From Typhlomys cinereus (taxonomy: Eukaryota > Chordata > Mammalia > Rodentia > Platacanthomyidae): a DNA stretch of 64,000 nt. The translations under genes were made by a program, and so were the position numbers. The notes under the pieces are model-generated. The model had not been told where the DNA came from. It ran no database searches and saw nothing but the letters and a program-made list of their open reading frames with translations. The stretch's first letter is position 1. Each line of letters opens with the position of its first letter. Below are positions 11,956 to 25,419 of this stretch, one piece after another. The DNA lies in contig JALPQD010000006.1 of the NCBI GenBank assembly GCA_023101885.1, positions 16,454,085 through 16,518,084 of the forward strand, given 5' to 3'.

Positions 11956-14287
11956 AGAGGAAGGAGAAGCATATGAAAAAAATCAAAACAACTTTACAGC
12001 CTCTATTTCCTAACTTGATAAGTTGAGTTGTGTCATAGATTCCTAACCTATTGCTTTACAGACAAGTATAACTACTTCTGCACAACATTACTACTGCCTT
12101 AAACCATCTAACAGGATGCATCTGAACCTGTTCTCAGTAAGTAAGGAGTAATTGTTTCAACTGTATTTCCAATTCAGGGTTTATAATCTGAGCAACCTTG
12201 GCTACATTTCTTAAAAATCTCTATGACTTGGCTTCACATTTGAGAACAAATGTTTTCCAGTTTTGGATTGCTTCCAAAAATAAATGCACACATATATTTA
12301 GTACAAAAGAGCAATGACTAGCAGGTACACTATGAATACACTTTTTATTTTTCCATAATTTTATAAAATCTTCCTTCTGTAAAAAATAAAAAGAATGGAG
12401 GTAAGAATGTTTTAAAATTTCTCCATCCTTGATATATATCTTAATTTGAAACTGCCTAATGAGATTGAGAAGGTGATTTCTAACAAGCCACTCATCCATC
12501 ATGGATTTCTCCCATGTAACTCATGCTGGATTCCACCTCAACCTCTGATTTCTCATCATGATCTGCTTCCAACTCTGCCTGAAGGTCACACTGAGCTTCT
12601 AGGTACTCAAGTCAGAATCTTGAACCTCTTCAGGGCTCTTTTTACAATTCCTAATTGAAGTATTTAGCGTTATCAAGTTACCAGGTTATCTTTGCTCTGT
12701 AGAATTTATACATTTTATAAGTTTTCTAATGTCACAGTGTTAGTTTCAGTATTGTTTTTAATCATACATATAGTGAATTATAATATACAGAATTCCCCAA
12801 AATAAATTACATGATGATATATATTGCAATTTGTTTTTCCATGAGGTAAGAGCAATTTTCAGTAAAGAAGATTAGAGATAAAAATGCAAAGAACTATGGA
12901 AAAAGGTATAAAAATTTTGAATATCAAACCCAGAATTAGAAAACACAATGCTGTGCAGGTTTCATTTATCCAAACATAACATTAGGCAATGTAAGGGAGA
13001 AAAACAAAAACAAATCAAAATTTTAACATTTGGGATAAATTTGAACAAGCTTAATCTAGAATTAATTATTAGGAGTAATAACTAAATTCAGAAATTCTTA
13101 AAATGAGTGACAATATTGTTGTATTCAACTATAATACAAAAGGGACAGCTCATTTGATGATGAGCATATCTTCAGAGACATGATAAATATCAGACAATTA
13201 TTCATCAAATATGACTCCTTTAGGTGTGTAACATGGACCATGGAAAGGAGAAGAGTTAATGAGAAAAGGGTAGCAATGGGAAATGTTGGAAAGTGACCAT
13301 TCATAATTATGTATTTAAGTATGCATGTAGATATAATGGTTGTATGTATTTATCAGACAGAGAGTGGATTCTATTTTTAAAAGCAGAATGGGAAAAATAA
13401 ATTTTCTTATCTCCTAATTCTTATGAAGAGTAGAAGTGAGTACAGCATAGAAAATACACCATCCCTCTTCTTTTTTTTTCTGGAGTATCACAGTCCAAGC
13501 TAGTCCTACCTCCTTTCTGTTTAATACCAATGTTGGTCTACATTGTTCTTAAGTATTCTGTTCTCATCTCAGACTAAACATGCCAACCTGTCATGCACTT
13601 CTTAACTTCTCTTGACTTTCTGGTCATTTGAAAGAGAGATAACTATTAGATATCTGTTCAAATATCAAATTATTACAAATAATGCAAAAAATTATGGGAA
13701 ATAAAATATCTATAAAATATTAGCCCCCAGAGAAGTGCAGGAAGAAATGAACTAGGTAAATGGTATGACTGAACTCCAGGGTAGTTAAAAAGCTATACCA
13801 TAGGGCATATCTCAACCTGAAAGCTTATCAGAACATATTTTATCATACTAACTTTCCTGTGTAAGTTGTATCAGTCCCAAAGGCCAGACTGTATATCTCC
13901 TCATAGAATTTGTCATCATTACTAGTCCCATGATTTAACCATGTGATTACCTAGATAGTACACTTTATATTGGCAGGAAACAAAACTAATGTTCCATCAT
14001 CATGCTTTCTCCATTTATATCTCAGAGAATATCCACGACATAACAAGTAGAGAAGTAAGTGAATTATGCATAAAATTTCCAAAACCAGTGCAAAAGGAAT
14101 ATTTTCCAGTCATTCTTTTTACCTGTTTCAACCTCTCAACATGAGCTTAGTTGGTGTTTATGGATCTCCACATATCTCCTTTACTTTTCTTTATATATGG
14201 TATCTAACTCCAATCATAGATTAAAAACAATCCTTTAAAAGGTAACAATATCTTTATTACTGTAATTCATAAAATGACCTTATATGG
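11956..14287. other. Unassigned AT-rich DNA
   Basis: No coding signal, RNA gene or nameable repeat was seen. Confidence 0.45.
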
Positions 14288-14372
14288 CAGGAAAGAAAGA
14301 AAAGAAGAGAGGAAAGGAGAAAGCAAAGGATGAAGGGAAGAAAAGAAAGAGGAAGGCAAAGAAAGAAGCTTG
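14288..14372 (+). repeat. Purine-only (GA-rich) tract
   Basis: About 85 bases that are almost all A or G on the plus strand, made of irregular AAAGAAA and GGAAAGG units. It is a degenerate low-complexity tract, not a clean microsatellite. Confidence 0.8.
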
Positions 14373-14959
14373 GGTGTCTTTGCCAATGTAATCTTAGGAT
14401 TTTTGGATGAACATTCTCCTAAACATTCTCCTCATTCTCCTAAAGGATACCTAAATTAAATCTTATGTACCTGTGTTGGAAATTTCACACATACAGTAAG
14501 AAGATCATATGAAGAGATAACTAAGGACTGAAGACATAAAGTCACAAACAAAGGAATACCGACAGCTGTCAGAAAAGGAAAGGAAACAAAACAGACTTTA
14601 GAATTTTGAGAAGGAATCCATCTCTGAATATATGCTAATTTTGCCCAGTGATACTGTTTTGGGATTTCTAGTCTTCAAAATGACGAAAGAAGAATATTTT
14701 ATTTGCACTTTTGAACTTGTAACTAACTTGTTAAGGCAGCCACAATGAGCTCATAAGACACCCAATTCATAATTCTTCAGAACATTTTTCACCGTTGCTT
14801 AAAAAATACTTACTGATTTATGTTTGAGAGAAATTATAGGTTTTAAAAGAGACAGACAGATGCCACCTCCCTCATTAGTAGTTTATTTCTCCTCTCCTCT
14901 CTTTCACCTTTAAGATTGTAATTCAATTTCACAATGTTCCATTTTAGCATTTGTCATAG
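14373..14959. other. Unassigned DNA
   Basis: Contains a short local triplication of ACATTCTCCT-like units near 14410-14445. Otherwise nothing is identifiable. Confidence 0.45.
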
Positions 14960-15100
14960 ATCTTGAAACCCTCTTTGCTTTCTCTCATTCCCCAGACTGG
15001 GCGTCCCTTGAGTTTAGCAGTTCTTTTATCTATGTCTCCTGTGCCCAGCAATTCCTAGCACATGAGAGGAAATTCAATAGATGCTGATATAGCTTCTATA
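14960..15100 (+). mobile_element. L2-like LINE 3' end fragment
   Basis: The segment order TGGGCGTCCCTTGAG, then TATGTCTCCTGTGCCCAGCAATTCCTAGCACATG, then GGAAATTCAATAGATGCTG mirrors the 3' end of the ancient mammalian LINE2 family (stop-gap text of the type 'CCCAGTGCCTAGCACA...CAATAAATG'). It is diverged and its ends are approximate. Confidence 0.5.
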
Positions 15101-15633
15101 AACAGACAGTAGAAGTAATTGTCTAGAAAAGTTTTATTCTACACAAAGCTATTTTGGGGAAGAAAGCTGAAGTATTAGAAGATGAATTTATTTTATCAAA
15201 GAGACTGCTCAGCGTAACAAAGAACCTGTCTTCTAAAACCATCCGGACCTAAGTTTTAATCTTTTCGCAATTAAAAATTGCCCAATCTTAGGAAAATGAA
15301 CAAATCTTTCATAGTATAGCACTTTCCAACTTTAAAGTGACAGTCCTTGAATTGTGTGAAATGATAAATATTAGTTGAAATAAGCCATCAAGAGTAGTTT
15401 TGGAAGATATTCACTGTCTAATAATCTATTCATTAATAAACTGATTTATTTCCTCCTTCTATTAACTGTCTTAAATAATCTTGTTTAAAAGTTATCTTTT
15501 CGGACTGACAACTTTCAATTAAGGAGCTAAGTGACTCTCCTTCTGGCTTTGCTCTTCCTAGGCACAATCTCATCTTTTTATCTGTTTACCTTCTTCTCAA
15601 CTGGCATATATACTATATACCTGTGTGCATGAG

Positions 15634-15664
15634 AGAGTGTGTGTGTGAGTGTGTGTGTGTGTGT
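15634..15664. repeat. Imperfect (TG)n tract
   Basis: A short TG run with one GA interruption near 15648. Confidence 0.8.
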
Positions 15665-15684
15665 TCACACATGCGCATGTACTC

Positions 15685-15800
15685 ATTAGGCCAAAGCTCC
15701 ACAAAGACAGAGACATTTTTCTTTGCCCTTATTACTTTCTGTAGTCTCTGGTTTTGAGCAATACCTGAGATTCATATTTGGCATATGAGTAGGTGAAATT
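15685..15800 (+). mobile_element. L2-like LINE 3' end fragment
   Basis: AAGCTCCACAAAGACAGAGAC is followed by TTTGCCC, GAGCAATACCTGAGATTC and GGCATATGAGTAGGTGAAAT, the same order as the LINE2 3' end. Together with the copy at 14.96 kb it suggests ancient, undisturbed background DNA. Confidence 0.45.
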
Positions 15801-16811
15801 TATTAGATCTTCATTTGGTCTAATCACTTTCCTGTGGAGAACCAACTTTATGATTCGACAGTTTTTCATTGAAATTTCCCAGTGTTATTAGAGAGCTAAG
15901 TTTAAGAGTGAGCAATGGAAACACAAGGTTTATTTCTTAAAAGTGAAATAAGTGAAATCAATAGGCATTTTAAAGGAAAGGAAAAAGTCAGGGCTATGTT
16001 TTCTTCACATATAGTCTTAATTGTGGATCTTACAAGTAGTTATGCATCACAGTAGAGTAACCTTTAGCAAATGTGCAGAAACCTGCTGGTACATGTAACC
16101 ATTATTCCTATCCTGTGGTCACTGGCATAATAGACATGGATTCTTTTTGCCTTTTTAACAAATGGGCTCCATGTTTTTGAAACACTCCCATTTTGTTCTC
16201 TAGACAGTAGTGAAAAAATTAAAAAATACATAATACATTGTTGCTACAAACTCACCCAAAATTCTATTTTATGCCTAAATCATTTCAATTCCCCTGGAAC
16301 CTTGTAGAGATTTTCTTAACAACCATTATCCCCATAACTCCTAAATATGTCGTAGGAAACATTTTGTAGGCAAGAGCTAAATCCGTAGGAACCAAGGTAT
16401 TTTAAGTTAATGGAGATGCAATTTTCTTTGGCTAAATTCTAGAAATTTAAGTTACAATGCATTTATTTTTCCAAACAAATGTTGACACCATTTTTCCCTT
16501 ATTATTGTGATTTGTTCTCAGGTGCTTTCTTCTCATTTATTCACAGAAAATACTAGCTAAATATCCTGCTGATTTTGGAAAGTACTTTACCTTATAGTCC
16601 TTTTAGCTTTTTAAAATCCTCCCTCCAAACTGGGGGAAAAAGGCAAAGATTGGCTTCAAATAGCTGACTTTAAAAAAATGTTTATAGTTCATGTTCAATG
16701 TCCAGCAGATATAAGTTAAGGAGAAAAGAAAGATTAGAAAATGTAGGAAAACGTAGAAAGGGATATGCACCTTCAGAAAGTGACAGAAGGTGGGGACATA
16801 CAAAACTCTAT
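15801..16811. other. Unassigned AT-rich DNA
   Basis: No gene or nameable repeat. Confidence 0.45.
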
Positions 16812-16930
16812 GTCAGTCACAGCTGTGCTAATTACTGATCATGTGACTTTGAGCATTTACACTTGATTGGACCAGGCTTTTCTGAAACAGGAAATGATAA
16901 CTGCTTCCTATATTGGCTTATTCCAAAAGT
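16812..16930 (+). mobile_element. MIR-like SINE fragment
   Basis: The stretch reads CAGCTGTGCTAATTACTGATCATGTGACTTTGAGC and then passes into CTGAAACAGGAAATGATAACTGCTTCCTA. This follows the sense-strand MIR core, including its TGTGACCTTGGGCAAGT-like segment. It is an old fragment. Confidence 0.5.
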
Positions 16931-19601
16931 TAGTTTCCTATGTCCATAAACTTCCATGAAGTGTGTCTTGCACACTTCAGCTTCAGAAGTACATTAGTCC
17001 CCTATGTCCCTTCCATGCATAACAATATGCAGAAGCTCCAAATATACGTTTTGGATTCTCCCATGGAATCTTGGTTTTACAACTCACAGATTTTGTGAAT
17101 TTCATGGATCAGTATGGGGACCCTTAGCCATAACCTCATGATTTCTCTCTTGACCCTTTACACAGAACTGAATCTGTCGCCTTTTCAATCTTAGAGACAC
17201 GCAAAAGTCTATAGGAAAGAGGCGGCAGCAGGGAAACTTCCACTTGTAATTAGTACCTCCTCCATTGTGGCACTCAATGCTTTCTTATCTTCCCTCATGC
17301 CCTGTGGAATCAACCTTGAGGAGTGCTGAACTTGCAATTTTCTATAAACAGGATCATAAGTTCTTTGTGAGGAGAATAGAGTAACCAGGCTGTATGGTCT
17401 TACTTCAAAGGCTGTCTGCAAAAATCTGATAAGTTTGACACAACATAACCGTCCACATATTTTTGCTGAGTGGATGAATTTAGCTAAAATCAAAATCTGA
17501 ATACTGTCTTTCCAAATCAGTCTCATCAAAGATCACTTCATAAGTTTAAATAAGCAAACAAAAAAACTTGTTTTTAGGGTTCAGATCCTCAAGGTTCTGT
17601 TTGAATTCTACAAAGTTTGATGGAATTTAGCCATCTTTAGATACAATAACAAGAAGCAGCAAGGGAAATTTTAAGAGCTAGTTTTCCCAAACCAGAAAGT
17701 ATTATTGAAAACTATTCGAGTGAAGTTTTTGAATAAAATCCCCCGGGGTTCCTGTAAAAATCTCTGCTGAATAAGTTCAGAATTCTGAAAGTACCATTTT
17801 TAGTATAATCTTCTCTTGGCTTCCTTGGTAATTCAGCTCTCTGAAATAGGAGGGTGTGAAGATTAAGAGAAAAAAAAAAAGTTCTACTTGAGTGAAGTCC
17901 CTAACTTTAGATTTTAAAAGAAAGTCTCAAAAAAGTTATTCTTTGTCACAAGTTGTTCAAGGGAAAACACTCATCTGCCTTTACAGCAGTAAAGTCCAAC
18001 CTGCTGAACAGTTCAGAATCATGAGTTGCATGATTAATCTAAATTGCTCCAAAGAAACACAGCCACTAATACTTCCCTCAGAAAAGAGCTTTCTAATTAT
18101 TTAGAAAACTGGCAGCCTTACTGTAAACCTAAGTGAGTTCAGAGTAGACAAAATACAGGAGAAATGATGGTTCTTGCTCTCTCTTCCTCATTAACTTTCC
18201 TTGTGACAAAACTGATGATGGGAAGGAGAATTTAAAAGATGTTCCTTTCTAGTTATTTTTTTCTACTTTTTCCTTCCACCCCTCAACCCTTCTTTTTTGG
18301 AGGACTGGCTATGAGGAAACATTCACAAGAATAAGTCATTCATTATAAGTCAAGATTTTAGGACAGCATGAACATTCCATTAGTAGATTGTATGATTAGA
18401 ATTCCTTTCATAGCTTTATGAGGGGTGAAGGGATCAGAAGGCACCCCAGCTGTGGCACTGCACCCCAGGGTTTGGTTAGAGACTTTGATTTTTGTGTGTC
18501 AGTAGGAAGCTAAGGATCATAGAAAAACACCTTGGCTTTTCTTTCATACTGTAACAGATATAAAAGAATCCCTATATTGCACCTTAGTTAACCATGATAT
18601 ACATTATATGTATTTTCAGATGAAGCAGTTTTTCAAAGCTCATCTTATAAACCTGGGTGGGTAATTGCTACAACATACAGTTATGCAGTAAGCAGTTCTT
18701 ATGCATCCAGTCAGAAATATTCTCAACTATAACCATAAAGAACTGAAAGGAAATTTATGTTTACCCTTAAGAGTCCATATTTTAAAGGGAAGATACATAT
18801 TTAAGATGGAAATACCATGGTGCAAAATTACATTTTGGCATTTTTTTGTCCACAGTATGGAGAGAGCATAAAGGAGAAAACTCAATTCCTTAAAAGACCT
18901 CTTAGATTCTTTGGAAAATAATATTGGTTTCAGATCCAGGAACTCAGCCTTTAGATATGCAGGAGGCAATGTATTCATATGGCCAAATATTAATTCATTT
19001 AATTCTGCTCTGCATGTCTGGGAAGCTAAAGGGATTGCCATAATGTAGCTGAACGGTATAGCTCCTAATAAGCTCCTTATCCTTCATGTCAACATAAATC
19101 TCCTATTTTCAGTCCCAAGCTAGACGTGTGCAAAGATTCGCTTCAGCTTATTTGAAAGAATGTTGCCACATTTTTGTAACACTAGCATTGTTAGAATACA
19201 TTCTATTTTTTCCATGGCTCATGATCAAACTGGTCTTTCTTAGATATGTATATGTTGATGACCTGTGACATGCACATCAGCTGAAACCTGGATAAGCACA
19301 GTATGGGATGCACATAAGATATAAATAGTTCACTATCTACTCTGCTTTTAACCATGTGGAACATACCCATATTTAGGGACATGTCCAGTTCCATATGCCT
19401 TCAATTTCTTTCTCTCCTGTGATGCAGAATATCTAAATTTTACACATGATAGAAAATAAATTTAGAATATTCCTGAAAATACATCATTGCATTATTTTCA
19501 AAAAGTGATACCATAAATGAATCCAGACACATATAATAGTGAGTTAAGACAAATATTTCACAACATAAGAGTATCTCAAATGTAGTTCTAAGTTCGAATG
19601 A

Positions 19602-19604
<3 letters not shown>
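16931..19604. other. Unassigned DNA
   Basis: No supportable gene. A 106-codon minus-strand frame at 17209-17529 has no recognisable domain and no flanking splice or retrocopy signature. Confidence 0.4.

Positions 19605-19656
<52 letters not shown>
19605..19656. repeat. (AT)n microsatellite
   Basis: About 26 uninterrupted AT units. It is fully self-complementary, so it could extrude a cruciform or slip during replication and is likely to be length-variable. Confidence 0.95.
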
Positions 19657-19657
<1 letters not shown>

Positions 19658-19813
19658 GAATTAACCCTCTATTCCAAATATTCAGGCTCAAAATGTGTCT
19701 CTTTTGCTCCATGGCAGATTTTACAAGGCAGATTAGGATTAAGAGAGGTTTTCTTGGATCATGATTTTCAAGATATGAACAACAATTCGACTTGTACAAG
19801 TTGTAGCACTAAA

Positions 19814-19817
<4 letters not shown>

Positions 19818-19873
<56 letters not shown>
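19818..19873 (+). repeat. (AG)n microsatellite
   Basis: About 27 uninterrupted AG units, a mirror-symmetric homopurine tract that could form triplex DNA. It lies 160 bp from the (AT)n tract. Confidence 0.95.
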
Positions 19874-19879
<6 letters not shown>

Positions 19880-22478
19880 TTAACAATGTAAAACAAGCAA
19901 CCAAGGTCTAAATTAAAAGCAGAGATTCAAAGGAGAGATTGAGATTAGAAGGTTACCTTTAGCAAGAATAGGATTTAGAAATCAAAACAGCACAGGAAGA
20001 GAAACAGAATACCAAGTTATGAACTTCGAAGCAGTCCTGGGATGTCACTTTCAGTTCCTGCAGAGTGTGCTGCACACAAGTTCATGCTTTGTTTGATACC
20101 TCTGAAAGCAACCATTCTAAGTACCTCTAATATCTTGCATAGTACAATAGGATTCCTACCTACTAACTATTAATAAAAGTGGTCAGGATAAGAAATATTC
20201 ATGTGTTAGTTCTTCACACTAGATTGTGGGATAACAATACCTATGATTGCTTTGACTCTCCATTTCAATAAAAAAGGAATGAAAAATAACCCACATGTAG
20301 GGAGTCACCTGGCCAAAGACTTTTAGAACAGTTTAATAATTTCCTCACAAATCTATATATAGATACCTATTTCCAATTTGGGGTAACATTCCCTAATTCA
20401 GAAGTAATTATTCACACATTGATCCATGTACCTCCATCATCATGTAAAATATGTATAAATTTCAAATTTGTTGTCTATTATAGTTACTATGGACAGCTGA
20501 ATATGAAAATGCACACTTGAATATACTCAAGTGTGTGCAGATTGAACATATATTACCTTGTAGCAGTTTGCTTTCAATCACTATTCTCATAATGCCATTT
20601 ATTAGGAAGAAAGTAATTCTAAGTTAAGCTAACACATTATTATCATTCACAAGACAATTTTAGGCAGAATCATCAGGAAGGAATAGGCCAACATGACTTC
20701 TTTTTTACAACAGCATTCTTTGTTTACAAATCATAGCACACATTCATGTAAGGAACAGCCTAGGAAGTGGATGTAAAGAGTAGAGTGTAAAAGATGAAGC
20801 CAGACACAGAAAAACAGTTATGTCAGTTGTACTAAGAAAACAACCAGCAGCTCTTTGACATGCATCAGAACTGTGTCTGCACTTATAAATGGATGGCAAT
20901 TCAATGAGAAAACCTTTCTGTTACAATAATAAATGCCCTATATGGCTGCTTTGATTCATTTCATGGTCTTATGTACAATTATTTGGCTTTCATTTCTAAA
21001 GACTCTCCTGAAGACAAAAGACTGAAGAGTAAAGAATTCATTCATTTCTTAGCAGCACTATACATTAATTTGGGATATGCTTTGTTGCATTAGGTATGAT
21101 TTCAAATTGCTTTCTATCCACAGTAATTCCACTTTTTTATAATTGATAATGCAAGTTTCAATCCATTCTTTGTACCTCGCTGAACAAAATTTGCAACATT
21201 ATTTCTTGGTCATACATAATGATAGTGCTATTTGGAAAAATACTTAAATAATATCATAGCTACTACTTAATTATATGGGCTCTGCTGGGCTTATTAAGAT
21301 TAAGATACTTTCTCTTTTCACAATTTTTAAATTTTTTTATTAATCCCATCCATTCAGTTCAGGTGCTTTTCTACATAGTTGTTCATACTTTTGTCTTATT
21401 GCTGCTTCATACATATGTGACACATAGATATCTAGATCTACTGATTTGCAGATAGAAAAAAAAATCCATGAGAATTCTGTGCCCTCATCTCAGCTATTTT
21501 CTGAATATATTACCTATTGGTAAAAGAAAGAGTAAGAACAGACTCTATCTGGACTTTGTCTTTCTCTCACATGTGACTTCTGTATTTGCATTTAAACCAA
21601 TTTGAGTAATCAGTGTTAGGATGGGGAATTCTTCTCCAACTCCCATGAATTAGGACATAGAAACCATATGTAAAGCGATGTATAAAATCTCACTTCCCAT
21701 TCAAACCTAATTCATTTCTATTCCTAGAGGAAATTAGTTTTCTTTCTAATAATTGAACATAAGCATGTCCACAGATTGCCTCAAATCTTTGAGAAATAAG
21801 GTCAGATGTGTGGTAAATATTATATCTCTGGCTTTTAACCATTCTTGCATTACTTTTTTATACCAGTTCATTCCAATAAAGGCTGATATGTTTCAAAGTG
21901 TTGTCTGAGTCATCAATTTCAATTTGCTTTGAACAACAGGTAATAACTGTATGTATATGACACATTTAGCATCAACTACTAAAGAAGCATAAACCAAACA
22001 TGTAGGATGTATAATAAAATAATAAAGTCACTAAAGTCTACAGTTTATCTAGGGATACTGCAATACTTTGTTCACTGGTGATAAAGAAATAAATCTTTAA
22101 GGATATAGTAGACAAAATTATTTTTAAAATATCTTCATACTAAAACATACTCATCAAGTGCAACTGTGTGTATTATGGAACAGAAAAGAAGTAGAGGGAA
22201 TACAGTTGTTTGACAAAGAATGTTCATAATTTGTGTTCTTTTGGCACTGGTGTTCCTGGAAGCCCCCATGAGAAAGCACATTGGAGATTAGTGACACTGT
22301 ATTTACAGCAAATATTTAGTTGAAAACTTCCTTTGTGACTTCAGGTGTTTTTCTGAGAATTTGGCAAGACAGATTTGAACCCTTAGATTCATAGAGGGTT
22401 GCCTGAAACTCATGTATCATCCTGGTTCTTCTTAAATAAAGGTGATTATGCAACTTTACAAAGGATTCTAACCCAGGA
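19874..22478. other. Unassigned AT-rich DNA
   Basis: No gene or nameable repeat. The stretch appears unique and very AT-rich. Confidence 0.45.
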
Positions 22479-22784
22479 GTGTTCATTAATTATGGTCTGC
22501 TTCAACTCCATTTCGAGCGTACAGACTCAGATCATGAAAGATCTGCTATTATAGCTCTTTCTAATTCAGATGAGCTTTCAAGCAGGTTATTGCCAAATGA
22601 GTCCAGTTCATTCGCTGTACCTCATCTTTCATCTTCTTGTAACTTTGAAGTTCCTTCTGGAAATAAAGTTTATCTTCCTATAAAAATCAGGAAGACTTTT
22701 TTTGATGAATGTGGAATAAAAAATATCAAATTTCAGCAATTTATTCATAAAGTAACTCTTGCTTTTTTAAAAGAATTAGAATAA
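22479..22784 (+). other. Unrecognised 101-codon open frame
   Basis: An open frame of 101 codons lies in otherwise stop-rich, apparently unique DNA. Its composition is mixed, with Ser-rich (about residues 27-57) and Lys/Phe-rich (about residues 64-101) parts rather than a low-complexity repeat. I recognise no domain. No splice-site pair, poly-A tail or flanking duplication was identified to mark it as an exon or retrocopy. It may be chance, an old pseudogene fragment, or conserved noncoding DNA that happens to lack stops. Confidence 0.15.
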
Positions 22785-23489
22785 GATTCTGCTTTCCATA
22801 AAGATAAGTGCTTATCAGGTAAATGAAAGAAAAATAAGTGAATGGAAAAATTACGGAAATTTTAACCTTCAACATTTCTTCCTCTTTGGATTTTTAATTT
22901 TCTTTGCTGGGGATCCCTCTCATACCATTTATATCATACCCACAAAATTTTATTTATATGACAGAGATTTTTTTGCCTCAAATGTTATATTCCAAAGATT
23001 ACATATTGCAATCTAATAATTATATATAAAAAATTTGCTAGCTTCCTAATGTCCAGGAAACTACAGAATGTTCTTACTCAATCTTAATCAACTTTCCTAG
23101 ATTATGTTCAGCCATTTGCTCATGGACTATGTAATAAAATGTATGATTGCTTAAGCAGCATTAACCCTTACCATTTTGTATATCATTAGGAAATGTCAAA
23201 TGATTTCATAATAAAGAAAATGTAACAAGTGAAGTAGGAAAGCAAAGATACTAGAGGATGGTGATTATTACTTACTGACAACACTCTTCCTATCATTTCT
23301 TGATTGAAACCTTGGCTCAACTCACTTATTCCAGAATAAATTTGCAATTGGCATACAGGTTTCATGGGTGGTTTATCTATATTTAGTTTAAAGGGAGTAT
23401 CAATTATCTGGTCTGGCTATGTGTGATCCACAGCTCAAACCAGATCCAACACATATGAATATTTATGATTATTTATACTTATTTACTTG
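22785..23489. other. Unassigned AT-rich DNA
   Basis: No gene or nameable repeat. Confidence 0.45.
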
Positions 23490-23690
23490 TGCATGTATGT
23501 GTGCTATGTGTGTATTGGCATAGGTGTACAACAATGTGTATATAGAAACAAAAGGACAAGTGACAGGAGTTAATTTTCCTCCTACCTCATGAATTCTATG
23601 ATCAAGGTCAGATTGTTAGGCTTGGTGGCAAGTACCTTAACCCACTATTCAGTCTCCCTGGCCTTAAGCTATCATTTATACTACAAATGA
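23490..23690 (-). mobile_element. B4-like tRNA-derived SINE
   Basis: In antisense order it has a degenerate (TG)n block, GACAAGTGACAGGAGTTAATTTTCCTCCTACC, then GGTCAGATTGTTAGGCTTGGTGGCAAGTACCTTAACCCACTATTCAGTCTCCCTGG. This is the layout of rodent B4 SINEs, whose tRNA-like head ends in a CTGAGCCATCT-type segment. It is moderately diverged. Confidence 0.7.
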
Positions 23691-25324
23691 AATTTCACTG
23701 GAAAGTAATCATGAAAGTTTAAGTATTGCTTTTATTGGTTTTGCTTTAAAAATTTAGACATGTATAGGTATGATAGAAACAACTTGGCCTGTAAAACCAA
23801 AATTATTTAACATTTGCCCATATGGCAAAAGTTTTCAGACCTCTACTCAAGTCAGGTTATATGTTAATTTATATAATTGTTACAGCCAAATCTTCAAAGA
23901 ATCCACTGTTCTCCTCTCATATTTTAGACATCTGAATTTTAGGGTAGATGCGTATGCGATTTCTCCTTGTTTTACTGAAGCAATAAAATGTGAACCAGGA
24001 ATTTGAATATATCTGAATATAAGTCAACAGTGAACTTAGGTTTTCCTTTTTATTGTAGGCATCTTAAAGGTATGAAGCACATTAACCCTTTGGAGAGTAG
24101 AATTAAAACATTTTGAGTTTTACTGTTATTCTTACATTATACTTATTTGAGTAGCCAATGTAAATTCTATTTCATAAATTGCTTGATGATATATTTCATG
24201 CTTTTTAGCATATGTTAAAATAATATGCTTGAGTTCATTCTTGATTATCTGCTTCTATATTGAACAATCTGCTCTTCTAATTCAGCCTATGTTCCTTCCC
24301 TGTTTCTTCCTTTCTTCTTGCTCATGCAAACCATATTTTAAGGAAACTGCTGTGCTACACAAAGATAAAACATTCACATTTTTGACACATGGCTCAATTT
24401 TTTCATTCTTGTTAAAAATCTAAAAAATTGCTTCGCTTTGATAGCTTTTCATTTAACTTAGCATTTGATTTATTTATTTGATTAAATATCTTGATCTCTA
24501 CAGCATTGATTTTTTTGTTACTGGTCCATGTACAAAAGGGATATTTTGCTATTCCATCTTTATAAATTCAGTCCATTTTCATTAATTTTGTTTATTTTTT
24601 TCAATATTGAAGGCATAAATAAGATTCAGAAACATTGGGTATATATTTTGATGTCTGGAGAACATAAAGGATTTAGCTATTTCTAAAATGGAATAGAGAT
24701 GAGAGCTAATACACAAAGGTTCAGAGAAATTTTGCAATCTTAATCAATTCACATCAACAAAAATCTTCAGAACCTGAGTTCTGAAGAGTTACTTTTGCAA
24801 CACAAGACAAAGGCTGTCTGAAGAGACAGGCTGCTCCATAGAAGAAATCTGCCATATTCCAGGGAAGCAATCAGATCCAGGGAAAGTGACATCTGCAAAA
24901 ATTCTATCAGGTAACTGTGAAGGATGCACCAATTTTTTCTGATGTCTGTAGAGTTCCAGTTGTCTTCATATAGAGAAATAGACATTAACATCAAAGGGCA
25001 CATTACTGTCAAGCAGAAATGCCCTTTGACTATGGCCTCAGCAAAATCGTATGACTTGTCCACTAGGATCAAGAGCACTTTACTTTCAAATCAGGTTTCA
25101 TTTAACTATTTTATCATGCATAATTAATAAATATTCTTAATGATTTGAGAGTTTAGAATAAGCTATTTGGGAAAAGAGAAAGCATACATATTGACATCTA
25201 ATTAAATATCTAGACTTAAAAACAGTTCTGTCTTATATTCTAGAGAGCCATGAACTATTAGATGGTATAGAAGTATTACTAAAAGACAGCAGTGTACAAA
25301 AGAACATCTTTCAATGGGGAGTGG
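23691..25324. other. Unassigned AT-rich DNA
   Basis: No supported gene or repeat. Chance-level open frames only. Confidence 0.45.
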
Positions 25325-25385
25325 AGGCCCCGGAGTGAAACCCAGGGTCTCATGCAATCTATACAGGTGTTTTGAAAGGATCTCC
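25325..25385 (-). mobile_element. tRNA-type SINE head fragment
   Basis: GGCCCCGGAGTGAAACCCAGGG followed by CTCATGCAATCTATACAGGTG resembles the antisense tRNA-like head found in several rodent SINEs (GGATTGAACCCAGGG-type B box). Only about 60 bp remain. Confidence 0.4.
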
Positions 25386-25419
25386 AAACCCAAAACAGAA
25401 AATCTTAAGAGATGCTCTT

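Noticed and set aside
17209..17529. 106-codon minus-strand frame
   Set aside because: No domain, no splice or retrocopy features, and length within chance for this amount of sequence.
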